Below the pieces are notes generated by a model, which had not been told where the DNA came from, searched no databases, and worked only from the letters and a program-made list of their open reading frames with translations. A program made the translations under genes and the position numbers. DNA of 64,000 nucleotides from Geobacillus vulcani PSS1. GTDB taxonomy: Bacteria; Bacillota; Bacilli; Bacillales; Anoxybacillaceae. The stretch covers positions 2,085,501 to 2,149,500 of the forward strand of contig NZ_JPOI01000001.1 in NCBI RefSeq assembly GCF_000733845.1, read 5' to 3'. The first letter of the stretch is position 1; each line of letters begins with the position of its first letter. Below are positions 55,868 through 64,000 of this stretch, in pieces.

Positions 55868-56218
55868 ATGGAATACGTCCGCGCCTTTCTCGCCGGCGGG
55901 CTGCTGTGCGCCATCGTTCAGCTCATCATCGACCGCGGCAAATGGACGCCGGCTGGCGTCGCTGGTTCGCTTGTCGTCCTTGGCGTGCTTCTTGGCTTTA
56001 GCGGCGTCTATGATTCATTCGTCGCTTGGGCTGGCGCCGGGGCGACGATGCCGCTATGCGGATTTGGGTATTGGTTGGCGAAAGGGGCCATGGCAGAACC
56101 GCGGCCAGAGGGATTTGTGGAAACCGGAGCAGCGGTGTTCCGATTTGCCGGTGCCTTGTTCGCTTTTATCGTGGCCGGCTCGTTAGCCGCGGCGCTTACT
56201 TGCAAACCGAAAGGGTAG
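55868..56218 (+). CDS. spoVAEB: Stage V sporulation protein AEB
   Basis: ATG 55868 follows AGGAGGGAATGTGAC, giving 116 residues. It is a hydrophobic channel subunit with [19 protein letters not shown] and [20 protein letters not shown], clearly related to SpoVAC. Only two bases separate it from spoVAEA. Confidence 0.94.
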   Translation: MEYVRAFLAGGLLCAIVQLIIDRGKWTPAGVAGSLVVLGVLLGFSGVYDSFVAWAGAGATMPLCGFGYWLAKGAMAEPRPEGFVETGAAVFRFAGALFAFIVAGSLAAALTCKPKG

Positions 56219-56220
56219 AG

Positions 56221-56835
56221 ATGATGGAAAAACGACGAGTCATTTTAGTAACGGATGGGGACGAGTTTGCCTGCCGGGCGATTGAGCGGGTCGCCGCGGA
56301 GATCGGCGGCCGTTGCATTTCCCGTTCGCAAGGCAATCCGACGAAACTGAGCGGCGAACAGTTGGTTGAGCTCATTTTGCAAACGCCGTACGATCCAGTG
56401 TTTGTCATGTTTGACGATTGCGGCGCCCTCGGGGAGGGGACCGGAGAGCAGGCGCTTCGCTATGTGGCGACGCATGAGCAAATCGAAGTGCTCGGGGCGC
56501 TGGCGGTTGCCTCCAATACGCACCAGCATGAATGGACAAAAGTGCATGTGAGCGTCGACCGTGACGGTGTGATGACTGAATATGGGGTCGATAAAGAAGG
56601 CGTCCGGGACCTCGAGATCGGGCGGATCAATGGCGATACCGTCTACTGCCTTGATCGGCTGAACATTCCGCTCATCGTTGGCATCGGCGACATCGGCAAA
56701 ATGGGGTACCGCGACCATGCGAAATACGGAGCGCCGATTACGCGCAGGGCGGTCGAGTTAATTCTCGAAAGGAGTGATGGCCATGCCGGAAAAAGAAAAG
56801 AAACCGAAAGCGCCGATCGCGAAACGGCTCGTTGA
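56221..56835 (+). CDS. spoVAEA: Stage V sporulation protein AEA
   Basis: ATG 56221 gives 204 residues ([20 protein letters not shown]). This soluble DUF1359-type protein has [33 protein letters not shown] and [18 protein letters not shown]. Its exact role in the SpoVA complex is unclear. Its last 53 bases overlap spoVAF in another frame. Confidence 0.93.
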   Translation: MMEKRRVILVTDGDEFACRAIERVAAEIGGRCISRSQGNPTKLSGEQLVELILQTPYDPVFVMFDDCGALGEGTGEQALRYVATHEQIEVLGALAVASNTHQHEWTKVHVSVDRDGVMTEYGVDKEGVRDLEIGRINGDTVYCLDRLNIPLIVGIGDIGKMGYRDHAKYGAPITRRAVELILERSDGHAGKRKETESADRETAR

Positions 56836-58261
56836 CAACGCGAATTTTTTGCAACAGCGGATCGGCGTCGGGACAAGCTTTGATTTAGGCGTGCGGAAAA
56901 TCCATGTCCTAAACCGGGAAGTACATATTTACTACTGCAACGGTTTATGCGACACACAATACATTATCGAATTGTTAAAACAAATTGTGCGCGTCAACGA
57001 TGATGAACGCCAGGCGTCCCAAGCGTGGCAGATCATCGAAAATCGGCTCGTCCATCAGCAAGTCAGTCCGGTGACGAGCCTCGACGAAGCGGTTGACAAG
57101 CTGCTGTCGGGCTTGATCATCGTCTTGATTGAAGGTGAATCGACTGGATTTGCTGTCGACGTCCGCAGTTATCCGGGTCGTCAGCCGCAAGAGCCGGATA
57201 CGGAAAAAGTTGTGCGCGGCGCTCGCGACGGGTATGTTGAAAACATTATTGTCAACACGGCGCTCACCCGCCGCCGCATCCGCGACGAGCGGCTGCGTTT
57301 TGAAATTTTGCAAGTCGGCGAGCGGTCGAAAACGGACGTATGCATCGCCTATATTAAAGACGTCGCTGACCCGGGGCTTGTTGAACTCGTCAAGAAAGAG
57401 TTGCAGCAAATCAACGTCGACGGATTGACAATGGGCGACAAAACAGTCGAAGAGTTTTTAGTCAAGCAAGGATACAACCCGTACCCGCTCGTCCGTTACA
57501 CCGAAAGGCCGGATGTAGCAGCGACGCACTTGCTTGAAGGGCACGTGCTCATTATGGTCGACACATCGCCAAGCGTCATCATCACGCCGACAACCTTTTT
57601 TCACCACGTCCAGCATGCCGAGGAATACCGGCAGTCGCCAGCGGTCGGGACGTTTGTGCGCTGGGTGCGGTTTTTAGGCATTTTGACGTCGTTGTTTTTG
57701 CTGCCGCTGTGGGTGCTGTTCGTCCTTGAGCCGTCGTTGCTGCCCGAATCGTGGGCGTTTATTGGGCCGAACAAACAAACGAACATCCCGATCATTGTGC
57801 AAATTTTGCTCGCTGATTTTGGAATCGAGTTTTTGCGGATGGCAGCCATTCATACCCCAACGCCGCTATCAACCGCGATGGGTTTAATTGCCGCTGTCTT
57901 GATCGGACAAATCGCCATCGATGTAGGGTTGTTTGTGCCGGAAGTGATCTTGTACATTTCGGTGGCGGCGATCGGGTCCTTTGCGACGCCAAGCTATGAG
58001 TTGAGCGTGGCAAATAAGATTTCTCGATTGGCATTAGTCATTCTTGTCGCCTTGTTTAAAGTGCCCGGGCTCGTCATTGGCACGACCGTTTATTTGCTTT
58101 GGCTGACCAGCATCCGCTCGCTTAATACGCCGTACTTATGGCCGTTCATCCCGTTTGATCCAGCGGCATTTATGCAAATTGTTGTCCGCCGTTCGGTCGC
58201 CGGAGCGAGAGTGCGTCCGAGCATTGTTCACCCGCAAGACCGGCAAAAACAACCATCATGA
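56783..58261 (+). CDS. spoVAF: Stage V sporulation protein AF (GerA-like subunit)
   Basis: ATG 56783 after AAAGGAGTGATGGCC gives 492 residues. The N-terminal soluble half (about 1-290) and the C-terminal membrane half with about five TM helices ([38 protein letters not shown]) follow the GerA A-subunit plan. In spores SpoVAF forms a complex with a partner (FigP/YqhR) that amplifies germination ion release. It is the last spoVA gene. Confidence 0.94.
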   Translation: MPEKEKKPKAPIAKRLVDNANFLQQRIGVGTSFDLGVRKIHVLNREVHIYYCNGLCDTQYIIELLKQIVRVNDDERQASQAWQIIENRLVHQQVSPVTSLDEAVDKLLSGLIIVLIEGESTGFAVDVRSYPGRQPQEPDTEKVVRGARDGYVENIIVNTALTRRRIRDERLRFEILQVGERSKTDVCIAYIKDVADPGLVELVKKELQQINVDGLTMGDKTVEEFLVKQGYNPYPLVRYTERPDVAATHLLEGHVLIMVDTSPSVIITPTTFFHHVQHAEEYRQSPAVGTFVRWVRFLGILTSLFLLPLWVLFVLEPSLLPESWAFIGPNKQTNIPIIVQILLADFGIEFLRMAAIHTPTPLSTAMGLIAAVLIGQIAIDVGLFVPEVILYISVAAIGSFATPSYELSVANKISRLALVILVALFKVPGLVIGTTVYLLWLTSIRSLNTPYLWPFIPFDPAAFMQIVVRRSVAGARVRPSIVHPQDRQKQPS

Positions 58262-58334
58262 CAAGAACGATCCACTTGGAAGCGGCCGCTTCCATCTATT
58301 GGCGGTCGCTTTTTTCGTTTTAGCGCTATTGCAA

Positions 58335-58520
58335 CTTTTGTATAATTATGATAAGTTATATTTAATTGCTTGCACTGATGACGTTGCCTCCGTGCAAGCA
58401 CGTTTGCACGGGCGGAATGGGCGGGTGTGCGGCCTTCCGTTTCAAGGCAGAGCCGATGGCGCCCTGCGGTTTTCCATTTTGTAAAGGCAGTTGCCGATTT
58501 TGCAAACTGTCTTTTTTGCT
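58335..58520 (+). promoter_or_regulatory. lysA leader with attenuator-like structure
   Basis: TATAAT near 58339 could be a -10. The leader then holds a hairpin CCGTGCAA/TTGCACGG (58391-58412 region) and, just before lysA, CAGTTGC pairing with GCAAACTG (one bulge, 58488-58509) followed by T6 at 58512-58517. This looks like a terminator placed inside the leader. No L-box, T-box or known riboswitch core was recognised. Confidence 0.4.
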
Positions 58521-58559
58521 TTTGCCGTGCGATTTCGATAGAGGAATGAGGGGTTTGCG

Positions 58560-59879
58560 ATGTTTTTTCACGGGACAAGCCGAGTCAATGAACAGGGACA
58601 TTTGGAAATCGGCGGCGTCGATGTGGTCGAGTTGGCCAAAACGTATGGAACGCCGCTTTATATTTATGACGTTGCGTTGATCCGCGCGCGGGCGCGCGCG
58701 TTTAAAGAAGCGTTCCGACGCCGCGGCGTGCGGGCGCAAGTCGCGTATGCCAGCAAGGCGTTTTCCACCGTCGCCATCGTGCAGTTGGCCGCTGAGGAGG
58801 GACTGTCGCTTGACGTCGTTTCAGGCGGTGAGTTGTATACGGCGCTCGCGGCCGGCTTTCCGCCTGAGCGCATCCACTTTCATGGAAACAACAAAAGCCG
58901 CGACGAATTGGCGATGGCGCTTGAACACGGCATCGGCTGCATCGTTGCCGACAACTTTTACGAGCTCGAGCTGATTGAAGGGTTGGCGGAGTCATTCGGC
59001 CGAACGGTGCCGGTTTTGCTCCGCGTCACGCCGGGAGTTGAGGCGCATACACACGATTATATTTTAACTGGACAGGAAGATTCAAAGTTCGGCTTTGACT
59101 TAAACAACGGTCAGGCGGATGAAGCGTTCCGGCGCGTCATGGCGTCGGCTGCGTTTCAGCTGCTCGGTGTTCATTGCCATATCGGCTCGCAAATTTTTGA
59201 AACAGCTGGGTTTGTGCTTGCGGCGCAAAAAGTGTTTGCCAAGCTGGCTGAGTGGAACAGAGCGTACGGGTTTATCCCTTCGGTCGTCAATCTTGGCGGC
59301 GGCTTTGGCATCCGCTATACGGAGGAAGACGACCCGATTCCGGTGACAGCGTACGTCGACTGCATCGTGGAAGAGGTGAAAAGACAGGCCGAAGCTTGCC
59401 GCTTGCCGTTGCCAGAAATTTGGATCGAGCCGGGCCGGTCGCTCGTGGGTGATGCTGGAACGACGATTTATACGATCGGTTCGCGCAAAGAGGTGCCCGA
59501 CGTCCGCACCTATATTGCCGTTGACGGCGGCATGAGCGACAACATTCGGCCTGCACTCTACGGGGCAAAATACGAAGCTGTGTTGGCCAATCGAGTGTTG
59601 GATGAACGGACGGAAGTCGTGTCAATCGCTGGGAAGTGCTGCGAGTCGGGGGATATGCTCATTTGGGATCTTGCGTTGCCGGAGGCGAAGCCGGGCGATT
59701 ATTTGGCTGTTTTTTGCACCGGCGCGTACGGTTACTCGATGGCGAACAACTACAACCGTCTGCCGCGCCCAGCCGTTGTGTTCGTTGAAAACGGCGATGC
59801 CCAGCTCGTTGTGAAACGAGAGACATATGAAGATTTGATCCAACATGATTTGCCTTTGAAAACGAAAGTGAAAAAGTGA
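58560..59879 (+). CDS. lysA: Diaminopimelate decarboxylase
   Basis: This 439-residue PLP enzyme of the alanine-racemase-like fold has Lys66 in VAYASKAFST, GGFGIRYTEEDDPI, EPGRSLVGDAGT, and the active Cys/Tyr in GKCCESGD and FCTGAYGYSMANNYNR. It makes L-lysine from meso-DAP. A position after spoVA is conserved in Bacilli. It shares the terminator at 59919 with the converging ypuA. Confidence 0.96.
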   Translation: MFFHGTSRVNEQGHLEIGGVDVVELAKTYGTPLYIYDVALIRARARAFKEAFRRRGVRAQVAYASKAFSTVAIVQLAAEEGLSLDVVSGGELYTALAAGFPPERIHFHGNNKSRDELAMALEHGIGCIVADNFYELELIEGLAESFGRTVPVLLRVTPGVEAHTHDYILTGQEDSKFGFDLNNGQADEAFRRVMASAAFQLLGVHCHIGSQIFETAGFVLAAQKVFAKLAEWNRAYGFIPSVVNLGGGFGIRYTEEDDPIPVTAYVDCIVEEVKRQAEACRLPLPEIWIEPGRSLVGDAGTTIYTIGSRKEVPDVRTYIAVDGGMSDNIRPALYGAKYEAVLANRVLDERTEVVSIAGKCCESGDMLIWDLALPEAKPGDYLAVFCTGAYGYSMANNYNRLPRPAVVFVENGDAQLVVKRETYEDLIQHDLPLKTKVKK

Positions 59880-59918
59880 AGGCCGCCGGTTGAAAAGAGA
59901 ACGGACTTCACCAAAACA

Positions 59919-59954
59919 AGGCGCCCGTTGCTTTTTGGGCGCCTGCTTTCTTTT
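59919..59954. terminator. Bidirectional terminator between lysA and ypuA
   Basis: AGGCGCCC pairs with GGGCGCCT; both sides are A/T-rich. Confidence 0.8.
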
Positions 59955-60831
59955 ATTGTTGATTTGAAGAAAATGCCGATTTGATCGCGTTCCAAATTTC
60001 TTTGAAGATGTCGATAAGGTTTTGAATGAACGTTTTCCCTTCTTCTGACCGCAAAAACGCCGACAGCTGTTCTTTCGCTTTGCTCAACTGGTCGTTGACT
60101 TGATCCCAGTTGATGTCGGCGTTTTGCATTTTATGAAAGAGAGAAATAAGGCTGTTGATTTCATTCTCGCTCAGCGTAATGCCAAGGTCGTTGGCGATTT
60201 TTTCAATCAAAGCGCGCAAATCTGCATCTGTCTTCGGCGGGTGGTTGGCGATTTCTTGTTTGATTTTCGCCAGCAGGGCGACCGCTTTGTCCGCGCCGAT
60301 CGAATCGGCGAGCTTCGCCGTCTGCACCATTTCCTCGTTCGCCACTTTTTTGACATCATCAGGGATGGCTTGGTCCGAGGAAATTTCATACGCCTTCATC
60401 AGCCCCGTCAGCGCTGCGGTGCCGGAAACCGGGAATGGGGCGGTGATGTAAATATCGGCATCTTTCACCCCTGCGGTGATCAAGGCGTTTGTATACATCT
60501 CTTTCGTCACCCATGTGATGTTGTGCGTTTCGACATGAAGCCCCGAGCCGGGCTCTTTTATCGTGATCATCGACGATGAGATGGCGCGCGTGCCGATTTG
60601 CGCTTTCGGAATGAGTCCGTCCAAATATTTATGTTCTTCAGCATTCGAGACGGTGACCGTCTGTGCCCCGTCCGGCGCTTTCATTTCCTCAAGCACTTTT
60701 TGTTTTTGTTCATTGGTTAAGTTTTCACCAAGTGTGACAATGACGTCGCCCGGAGCGGCATCGGCCGCTGCGATGCCCGGAGATGCCAGCAGCGCCGCTG
60801 CCAGCAGCGATGAAGCGATCGCTCGTTTCAC
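59953..60831 (-). CDS. ypuA: Secreted DUF1002 protein (YpuA-like)
   Basis: This 292-residue protein has a signal peptide ASSLLAAALLASPGIAAADA. The DUF1002 part includes VTLGENLTNEQKQKVLEEMK, SSSMITIKEPGSGLHVETHN and ALITAGVKDADIYITAPFPV, followed by a helical tail. The function is not known; expression in B. subtilis is envelope-stress related. It starts at ATG 60831 behind AGGCGAG, opposite to ppiB. Confidence 0.85.
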   Translation of the reverse strand: MKRAIASSLLAAALLASPGIAAADAAPGDVIVTLGENLTNEQKQKVLEEMKAPDGAQTVTVSNAEEHKYLDGLIPKAQIGTRAISSSMITIKEPGSGLHVETHNITWVTKEMYTNALITAGVKDADIYITAPFPVSGTAALTGLMKAYEISSDQAIPDDVKKVANEEMVQTAKLADSIGADKAVALLAKIKQEIANHPPKTDADLRALIEKIANDLGITLSENEINSLISLFHKMQNADINWDQVNDQLSKAKEQLSAFLRSEEGKTFIQNLIDIFKEIWNAIKSAFSSNQQ

Positions 60832-61010
60832 ATCACTCGCCTCCTATTTACGAAAAATGCATTATCATTATACCGTACGCTAGCCTGCTTGGCTATCGGA
60901 AAAACGCGACGCGGTCAGGCGACGCACGAATTGGAAAAGACATTTTTTCTTTTGTTTCACTTGGCAACCATGGTATGATAAAAGCAGCTGTGATGTCCAA
61001 AAGGAGCTGA

Positions 61011-61457
61011 ATGCTTGTGGCGAAAAAAGGATATATTTTAATGGAAAATGGAGGAAAAATAGAGTTTGAGCTGTTTCCGAATGAAGCGCCAATCACAGTC
61101 GCCAATTTTGAAAAACTGGCGAATGAAGGATTTTATAACGGGTTGACGTTTCATCGCGTCATCCCTGGATTTGTCAGCCAAGGAGGATGTCCACGCGGCA
61201 ACGGAACGGGCGATGCCGGGTATACGATCCCGTGCGAGACGGACAACAATCCCCACCGTCACGTTGCTGGGGCGATGTCAATGGCGCACCGCGGCCGCGA
61301 CACTGGGAGCTGCCAGTTTTTCATCGTCCACGAACCGCAGCCGCACTTAGACGGGGTGCACACCGTTTTTGGCCAAGTAACATTCGGCATGGATGTGGTC
61401 AAGGCGATGAAAAACGGCGATGTGATGAAGGAAGTGAAAGTGTTTGATGAACCGTAA
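61011..61457 (+). CDS. ppiB: Peptidyl-prolyl cis-trans isomerase (cyclophilin)
   Basis: This 148-residue cyclophilin has [13 protein letters not shown] (Arg), [16 protein letters not shown] (Gln and Phe) and [11 protein letters not shown] (Trp replaced, as in many bacterial forms). Start ATG 61011 lies 4 bases after AAGGAG; GTG 61017 is an alternative. It accelerates proline isomerisation in the cytosol. The 3' end overlaps a small membrane ORF. Confidence 0.95.
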   Translation: MLVAKKGYILMENGGKIEFELFPNEAPITVANFEKLANEGFYNGLTFHRVIPGFVSQGGCPRGNGTGDAGYTIPCETDNNPHRHVAGAMSMAHRGRDTGSCQFFIVHEPQPHLDGVHTVFGQVTFGMDVVKAMKNGDVMKEVKVFDEP

Positions 61458-61581
61458 ACAGCGCATGAGCGAGGATGATCGGATTGTTCGAAACAACTGG
61501 CGTTTGTTTTTCTTTTTGCTGGCGGCCAGCCTGTTGTGGGGAGCAGCATATTGGATTTGTATAGATGCTACGAAGATGTAA
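61447..61581 (+). CDS. Small single-TM protein overlapping ppiB
   Basis: ATG 61447 lies inside ppiB, overlapping by 11 bases in another frame. The 44-residue product has a charged N-terminus [18 protein letters not shown] then one TM helix [19 protein letters not shown]. Charge pattern and overlap suggest a real coupled gene; the nearest purine-rich site (AAGGAAG) is about 13 bases upstream, so it may rely on ppiB translation. No family was named. Confidence 0.55.
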   Translation: MNRKQRMSEDDRIVRNNWRLFFFLLAASLLWGAAYWICIDATKM

Positions 61582-61741
61582 CATATCCTTGACGGAAAAG
61601 CGGTTTGTCCATTTTCGACAGTCGATCCCGTCCTCGGCAAAAGCTGCAAATGGTAACGCTTCAAATGGCATCTATATGGATTGCCAATTGATGATGCCTT
61701 GCTGTGAAATGTGGTATAATGAGCATAATGAATATAGCCAT

Positions 61742-61872
61742 GCATCCTTCGGGGCAGGGTGAAATTCCCGACCGGCGGTGATGGGGCTTTCCGTCCCTCA
61801 GCCCGCGAGCCGAAAGGCAGGATCCGGTGCGATTCCGGAGCCGACAGTATAGTCTGGATGGGAGAAGGATGC
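61742..61872 (+). promoter_or_regulatory. FMN riboswitch (RFN element)
   Basis: The P1 arms GCATCCTTC and GAAGGATGC enclose GGGGCAGGGTGAAATTCCCG, ACCGGCGGTGATGG, GCCCGCGAGCC and GGATCCGGTGCGATTCCGGA, all conserved FMN-aptamer segments. FMN binding stops transcription at the terminator 62033-62061, so the rib operon is on when FMN is low. Confidence 0.97.
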
Positions 61873-62032
61873 CAATATGCGCACGGCTGTTTTCGGCCTG
61901 TTCAGACCGCATGGGCAGCGTCTGTCGGCCGACTAGGCATGGCAGTATCTTTTGCTTCCGACCGGCCGGTATAACTTGGATAACGAACATGTGTTTGTTT
62001 TGCGCATCATTGGCCATTCTCTCAACAACAAT

Positions 62033-62061
62033 AAAACCCCCGGGGGATTCCTGGGGGTTTT
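62033..62061 (+). terminator. Riboswitch-controlled terminator
   Basis: AAAACCCCC pairs with GGGGGTTTT about 160 bases after the FMN aptamer and 22 bases before ribD. Confidence 0.9.
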
Positions 62062-62082
62062 GATCGTTAAGGGGGGAATGTC

Positions 62083-63228
62083 GTGCATAACGATGAACAT
62101 TATATGCGGCTTGCACTCGAGGTGGCCAAAGCCGGAGTGGGGCAAACGTCCCCCAATCCTGCCGTTGGCGCGGTCGTTGTCAACGGTGGGACGGTCGTTG
62201 GGCTTGGCGCTCATTTGAAAGCGGGTGAGCCGCACGCTGAAGTCTATGCGATCCGCATGGCCGGTGAGAAGGCGCGCGGCGCGACGGTGTACGTGACGCT
62301 GGAGCCGTGCAGCCATTATGGAAAAACGCCGCCATGCGCCGATTTGCTCATCCAAGCCGGCGTCCGTCGCGTCGTCGTTGCCACGACCGACCCGAATCCG
62401 CTTGTCGCTGGAAAAGGGATTGCCAAGCTGCGCCAAGCAGGCATTGACGTTGATATCGGCGTATTAAAAGACGAAGCAGACGAACTGAATCGGATGTTTT
62501 TCCACTATATCGCAACGAAAACGCCGTTTGTGACATTGAAGTTCGCGTGCAGCCTCGACGGCAAAATCGCGACGGCGACGGGGGAAAGCAAATGGATTAC
62601 GTCTGAAGCGGCGCGCGAAGACGTGCATCGCCTCCGCGCCCGGCATGATGCCATTTTGGTCGGCGTCAACACCGTTTTGACCGACAACCCGAAGCTGACC
62701 GTCCGTCTTGGGGAAACGCGGAAAAACCCGTTGCGCATCGTTTTGGATACAACGTTGCATACGCCGCTTGATGCCCATGTCGTCGCTGACAAGGAGGCAG
62801 AAACGTGGATCATCACCGGCAGCGGCGTCAGTCGGGAACAGATAGCGGCATACGAGCGCTTCGGAGTGCGCGTATTTTCGATGCCGACGGAGCGGATCGA
62901 TGTCTGCGATGTGCTTCGTCTGCTTGGCGAGCAGAAAGTGATGTCGCTGTTTGTCGAGGGCGGCTCGCGTGTTCATGACAGCTTCCTCCGCGCGGGAGTG
63001 GTCAATGAGGTCATCGCTTATATCGCTCCGAAGCTGATCGGCGGCTGCGGGGCGCCGACGCCGGTCGGAGGCCTTGGTTTCGCTCGGCTTTCTGAAGCGA
63101 TGGAGCTTGACATCCGCTGCATCGAGACGATCGGCCCGGATATTAAAATCGTCGCCGCGCCGAAACGGAAGGGGGAATCGTTGTGTTCACGGGCATTATT
63201 GAAGAGATCGGCACGATCGAACAAATGA
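62083..63228 (+). CDS. ribD: Bifunctional riboflavin deaminase/reductase
   Basis: The product is 381 residues from GTG 62083 after AAGGGGGGA. The N-terminal deaminase has HAEVYA (51-56) and zinc ligands in PCSHYGKTPPC (Cys76, Cys85). The C-terminal reductase starts near VTLKFACSLDGKIAT and has MSLFVEGGSRVHDSFL. It performs the second and third steps of riboflavin synthesis. The last 46 bases overlap ribE, extending the C-terminus by about 15 residues beyond the usual end. Confidence 0.96.
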   Translation: MHNDEHYMRLALEVAKAGVGQTSPNPAVGAVVVNGGTVVGLGAHLKAGEPHAEVYAIRMAGEKARGATVYVTLEPCSHYGKTPPCADLLIQAGVRRVVVATTDPNPLVAGKGIAKLRQAGIDVDIGVLKDEADELNRMFFHYIATKTPFVTLKFACSLDGKIATATGESKWITSEAAREDVHRLRARHDAILVGVNTVLTDNPKLTVRLGETRKNPLRIVLDTTLHTPLDAHVVADKEAETWIITGSGVSREQIAAYERFGVRVFSMPTERIDVCDVLRLLGEQKVMSLFVEGGSRVHDSFLRAGVVNEVIAYIAPKLIGGCGAPTPVGGLGFARLSEAMELDIRCIETIGPDIKIVAAPKRKGESLCSRALLKRSARSNK

Positions 63229-63827
63229 AGCAAACCGGCGACGCCATCGTGATGACGATCGGCGCCAAGCGGGTGCTCGAAGATGTGCGCCTTGGCGACA
63301 GCATCGCCGTCAACGGTGTCTGCTTGACTGTCACATCGTTCACCGAACGGCAGTTTACGGTCGATGTCATGCCGGAGACGGTGAAAGCGACGGCGCTAAA
63401 GACATTAAAGCCGGGATCGAAGGTGAATTTGGAGCGGGCGATGGCGGCCGGAGGACGGTTTGGCGGCCATTTCGTCACTGGGCATGTGGACGGCGTCGGA
63501 CGCATCATCCGGCAGTGGCCGAAAGCAAACGCCGTCTACTATGAAATCGAAGTGCCGACCTCACTGCGCGCCTATATGATTGAGAAAGGGTCGGTCGCTG
63601 TCGACGGGACAAGCCTGACGATTTTCGGCCTGAGCGAGCGCACGTTCATCGTTTCACTCATTCCTCATACGCGCGAGGCGACGATTTTAGGCGAAAAGCG
63701 GCCGGGTGATCTCGTCAATATCGAGTGCGACATGATCGGCAAGTACGTCGCCGCTTTCCTCACCGCGAAAGCAATGCCGCCCTCCAAATTGACGATCGAA
63801 TTTTTGGAGCAACACGGCTATAAATAA
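63183..63827 (+). CDS. ribE: Riboflavin synthase alpha chain
   Basis: GTG 63183 ([15 protein letters not shown]) within ribD gives 214 residues. The two lumazine-binding halves repeat [13 protein letters not shown] and [14 protein letters not shown], with GHVDGVGRI. It dismutates two lumazines to riboflavin. It is followed after 22 bases by ribBA. Confidence 0.96.
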   Translation: MFTGIIEEIGTIEQMKQTGDAIVMTIGAKRVLEDVRLGDSIAVNGVCLTVTSFTERQFTVDVMPETVKATALKTLKPGSKVNLERAMAAGGRFGGHFVTGHVDGVGRIIRQWPKANAVYYEIEVPTSLRAYMIEKGSVAVDGTSLTIFGLSERTFIVSLIPHTREATILGEKRPGDLVNIECDMIGKYVAAFLTAKAMPPSKLTIEFLEQHGYK

Positions 63828-63849
63828 GAGGAAAAAGGGGGCAAGCTGG

Positions 63850-64000
63850 ATGTTTGACACGATTGAAGCGGCGCTTTCAGCGCTGAAAAACGGCGAAGTG
63901 ATCATCGTTTGCGATGACGAAGACCGCGAAAATGAAGGCGATTTTGTCGCGCTGGCCGAAAAAGCGACGCCGGATGTCATTAACTTTATGATTACTCATG
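63850..64000 (+). CDS. ribBA: RibBA, DHBP synthase domain, 3'-truncated by window edge
   Basis: ATG 63850 follows AAAAAGGGGGCAAGCTGG. The 50 visible residues [33 protein letters not shown] and INFMITH are the start of 3,4-dihydroxy-2-butanone 4-phosphate synthase, with the acidic metal site [10 protein letters not shown]. The GTP cyclohydrolase II domain, expected in Bacilli, lies beyond the window. Confidence 0.93.
   Translation, partial: MFDTIEAALSALKNGEVIIVCDDEDRENEGDFVALAEKATPDVINFMITH

Noticed and set aside
58380-58520. Lysine riboswitch before lysA
   Set aside because: The conserved L-box segments could not be found by eye; kept only as an unassigned attenuator.
58366-58680. Cys-rich frame upstream of and overlapping lysA
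   Set aside because: It overlaps the lysA start in another frame, lacks a ribosome site, and the Cys pattern matches no family; the region fits better as an untranslated leader.

Overview
The window is chromosomal DNA of a thermophilic, spore-forming Bacillaceae, almost certainly Geobacillus. Supporting this are the GC-rich Firmicute coding style with strong AGGAGG ribosome sites, a Bacillus-type gene order (bkdB, brxB, yqjA, the yqjC/yqjD pair, pepT, gndA, zwf, rnz, namA, proI, the yqk genes, spoIIM, fur, xerD, deoB, punA, dacF, spoIIA, spoVA, lysA, ppiB, rib), and a pyrimidine-nucleoside phosphorylase that reads like the G. stearothermophilus enzyme. No rRNA, tRNA, CRISPR-cas locus, prophage or intact transposase was seen.

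Layout. 0-4.2 kb: the 3' end of bkdB, then a beta-propeller lipoprotein fused by overlap to a two-component system. 4.2-5.5 kb: a Uma2-family gene and a repeat-rich gap. 5.5-16.1 kb: a propionyl/methylmalonyl-CoA module (mutA, mutB, meaB, brxB, then mce and a biotin-dependent carboxyltransferase), interrupted by a decayed AbrB-type gene pair, an aromatic-acid-exporter-like protein, an L,D-transpeptidase and the tiny prli42. 16.3-19.9 kb: pepT, a CheW protein, a Tyr/Gly-rich small protein behind a sigma-K-type promoter, and gndA.

19.9-31.0 kb is an accessory island between gndA and zwf, genes that are neighbours in B. subtilis. It holds a broken two-TM gene, a BceRSAB-like antimicrobial-peptide sensing and efflux module (minus strand), an orphan secreted beta-propeller protein, a 6-phospho-beta-glucosidase, an AbrB/PIN toxin-antitoxin pair and a cyclase-family hydrolase. 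Copies of a ~140-bp element bounded by CTAG flank the Bce-like module on both sides, and degraded copies lie at the zwf border. The same element is tandemly duplicated at 4.9-5.1 kb.

31-43.8 kb is backbone: zwf, rnz, namA, proI with a proline T-box (specifier CCU), an MBL-fold hydrolase and SDR pair preceded by a FadR-like operator, small Fe-S-related proteins, an MFS transporter, an aldo-keto reductase, nudF and an endonuclease Q-type protein. 44-64 kb is sporulation and nucleoside metabolism: spoIIM, fur with a Fur/PerR-type box, yqzK, xerD, deoB-punA-pdp, dacF, spoIIAA-spoIIAB-sigF, the seven-gene spoVA operon, lysA with an attenuator-like leader, ypuA, ppiB with a small overlapping membrane ORF, and the FMN-riboswitch-controlled rib operon (ribD, ribE, start of ribBA), which runs off the right end.

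How the genes work together. BkdB and the Mut/Mce/carboxyltransferase set form a route from branched-chain amino acids and odd-chain acids through propionyl-CoA to succinyl-CoA. Gnd and Zwf form the oxidative pentose-phosphate branch. DeoB, PunA and Pdp salvage nucleosides. DacF, SpoIIA and SpoVA cover forespore peptidoglycan maturation, sigma-F control and dipicolinate uptake. Promoter-like sequences for sigma-H, E, F/G, G and K sit in front of the expected sporulation genes. Functions are by family recognition from translated sequence; no database search was run.
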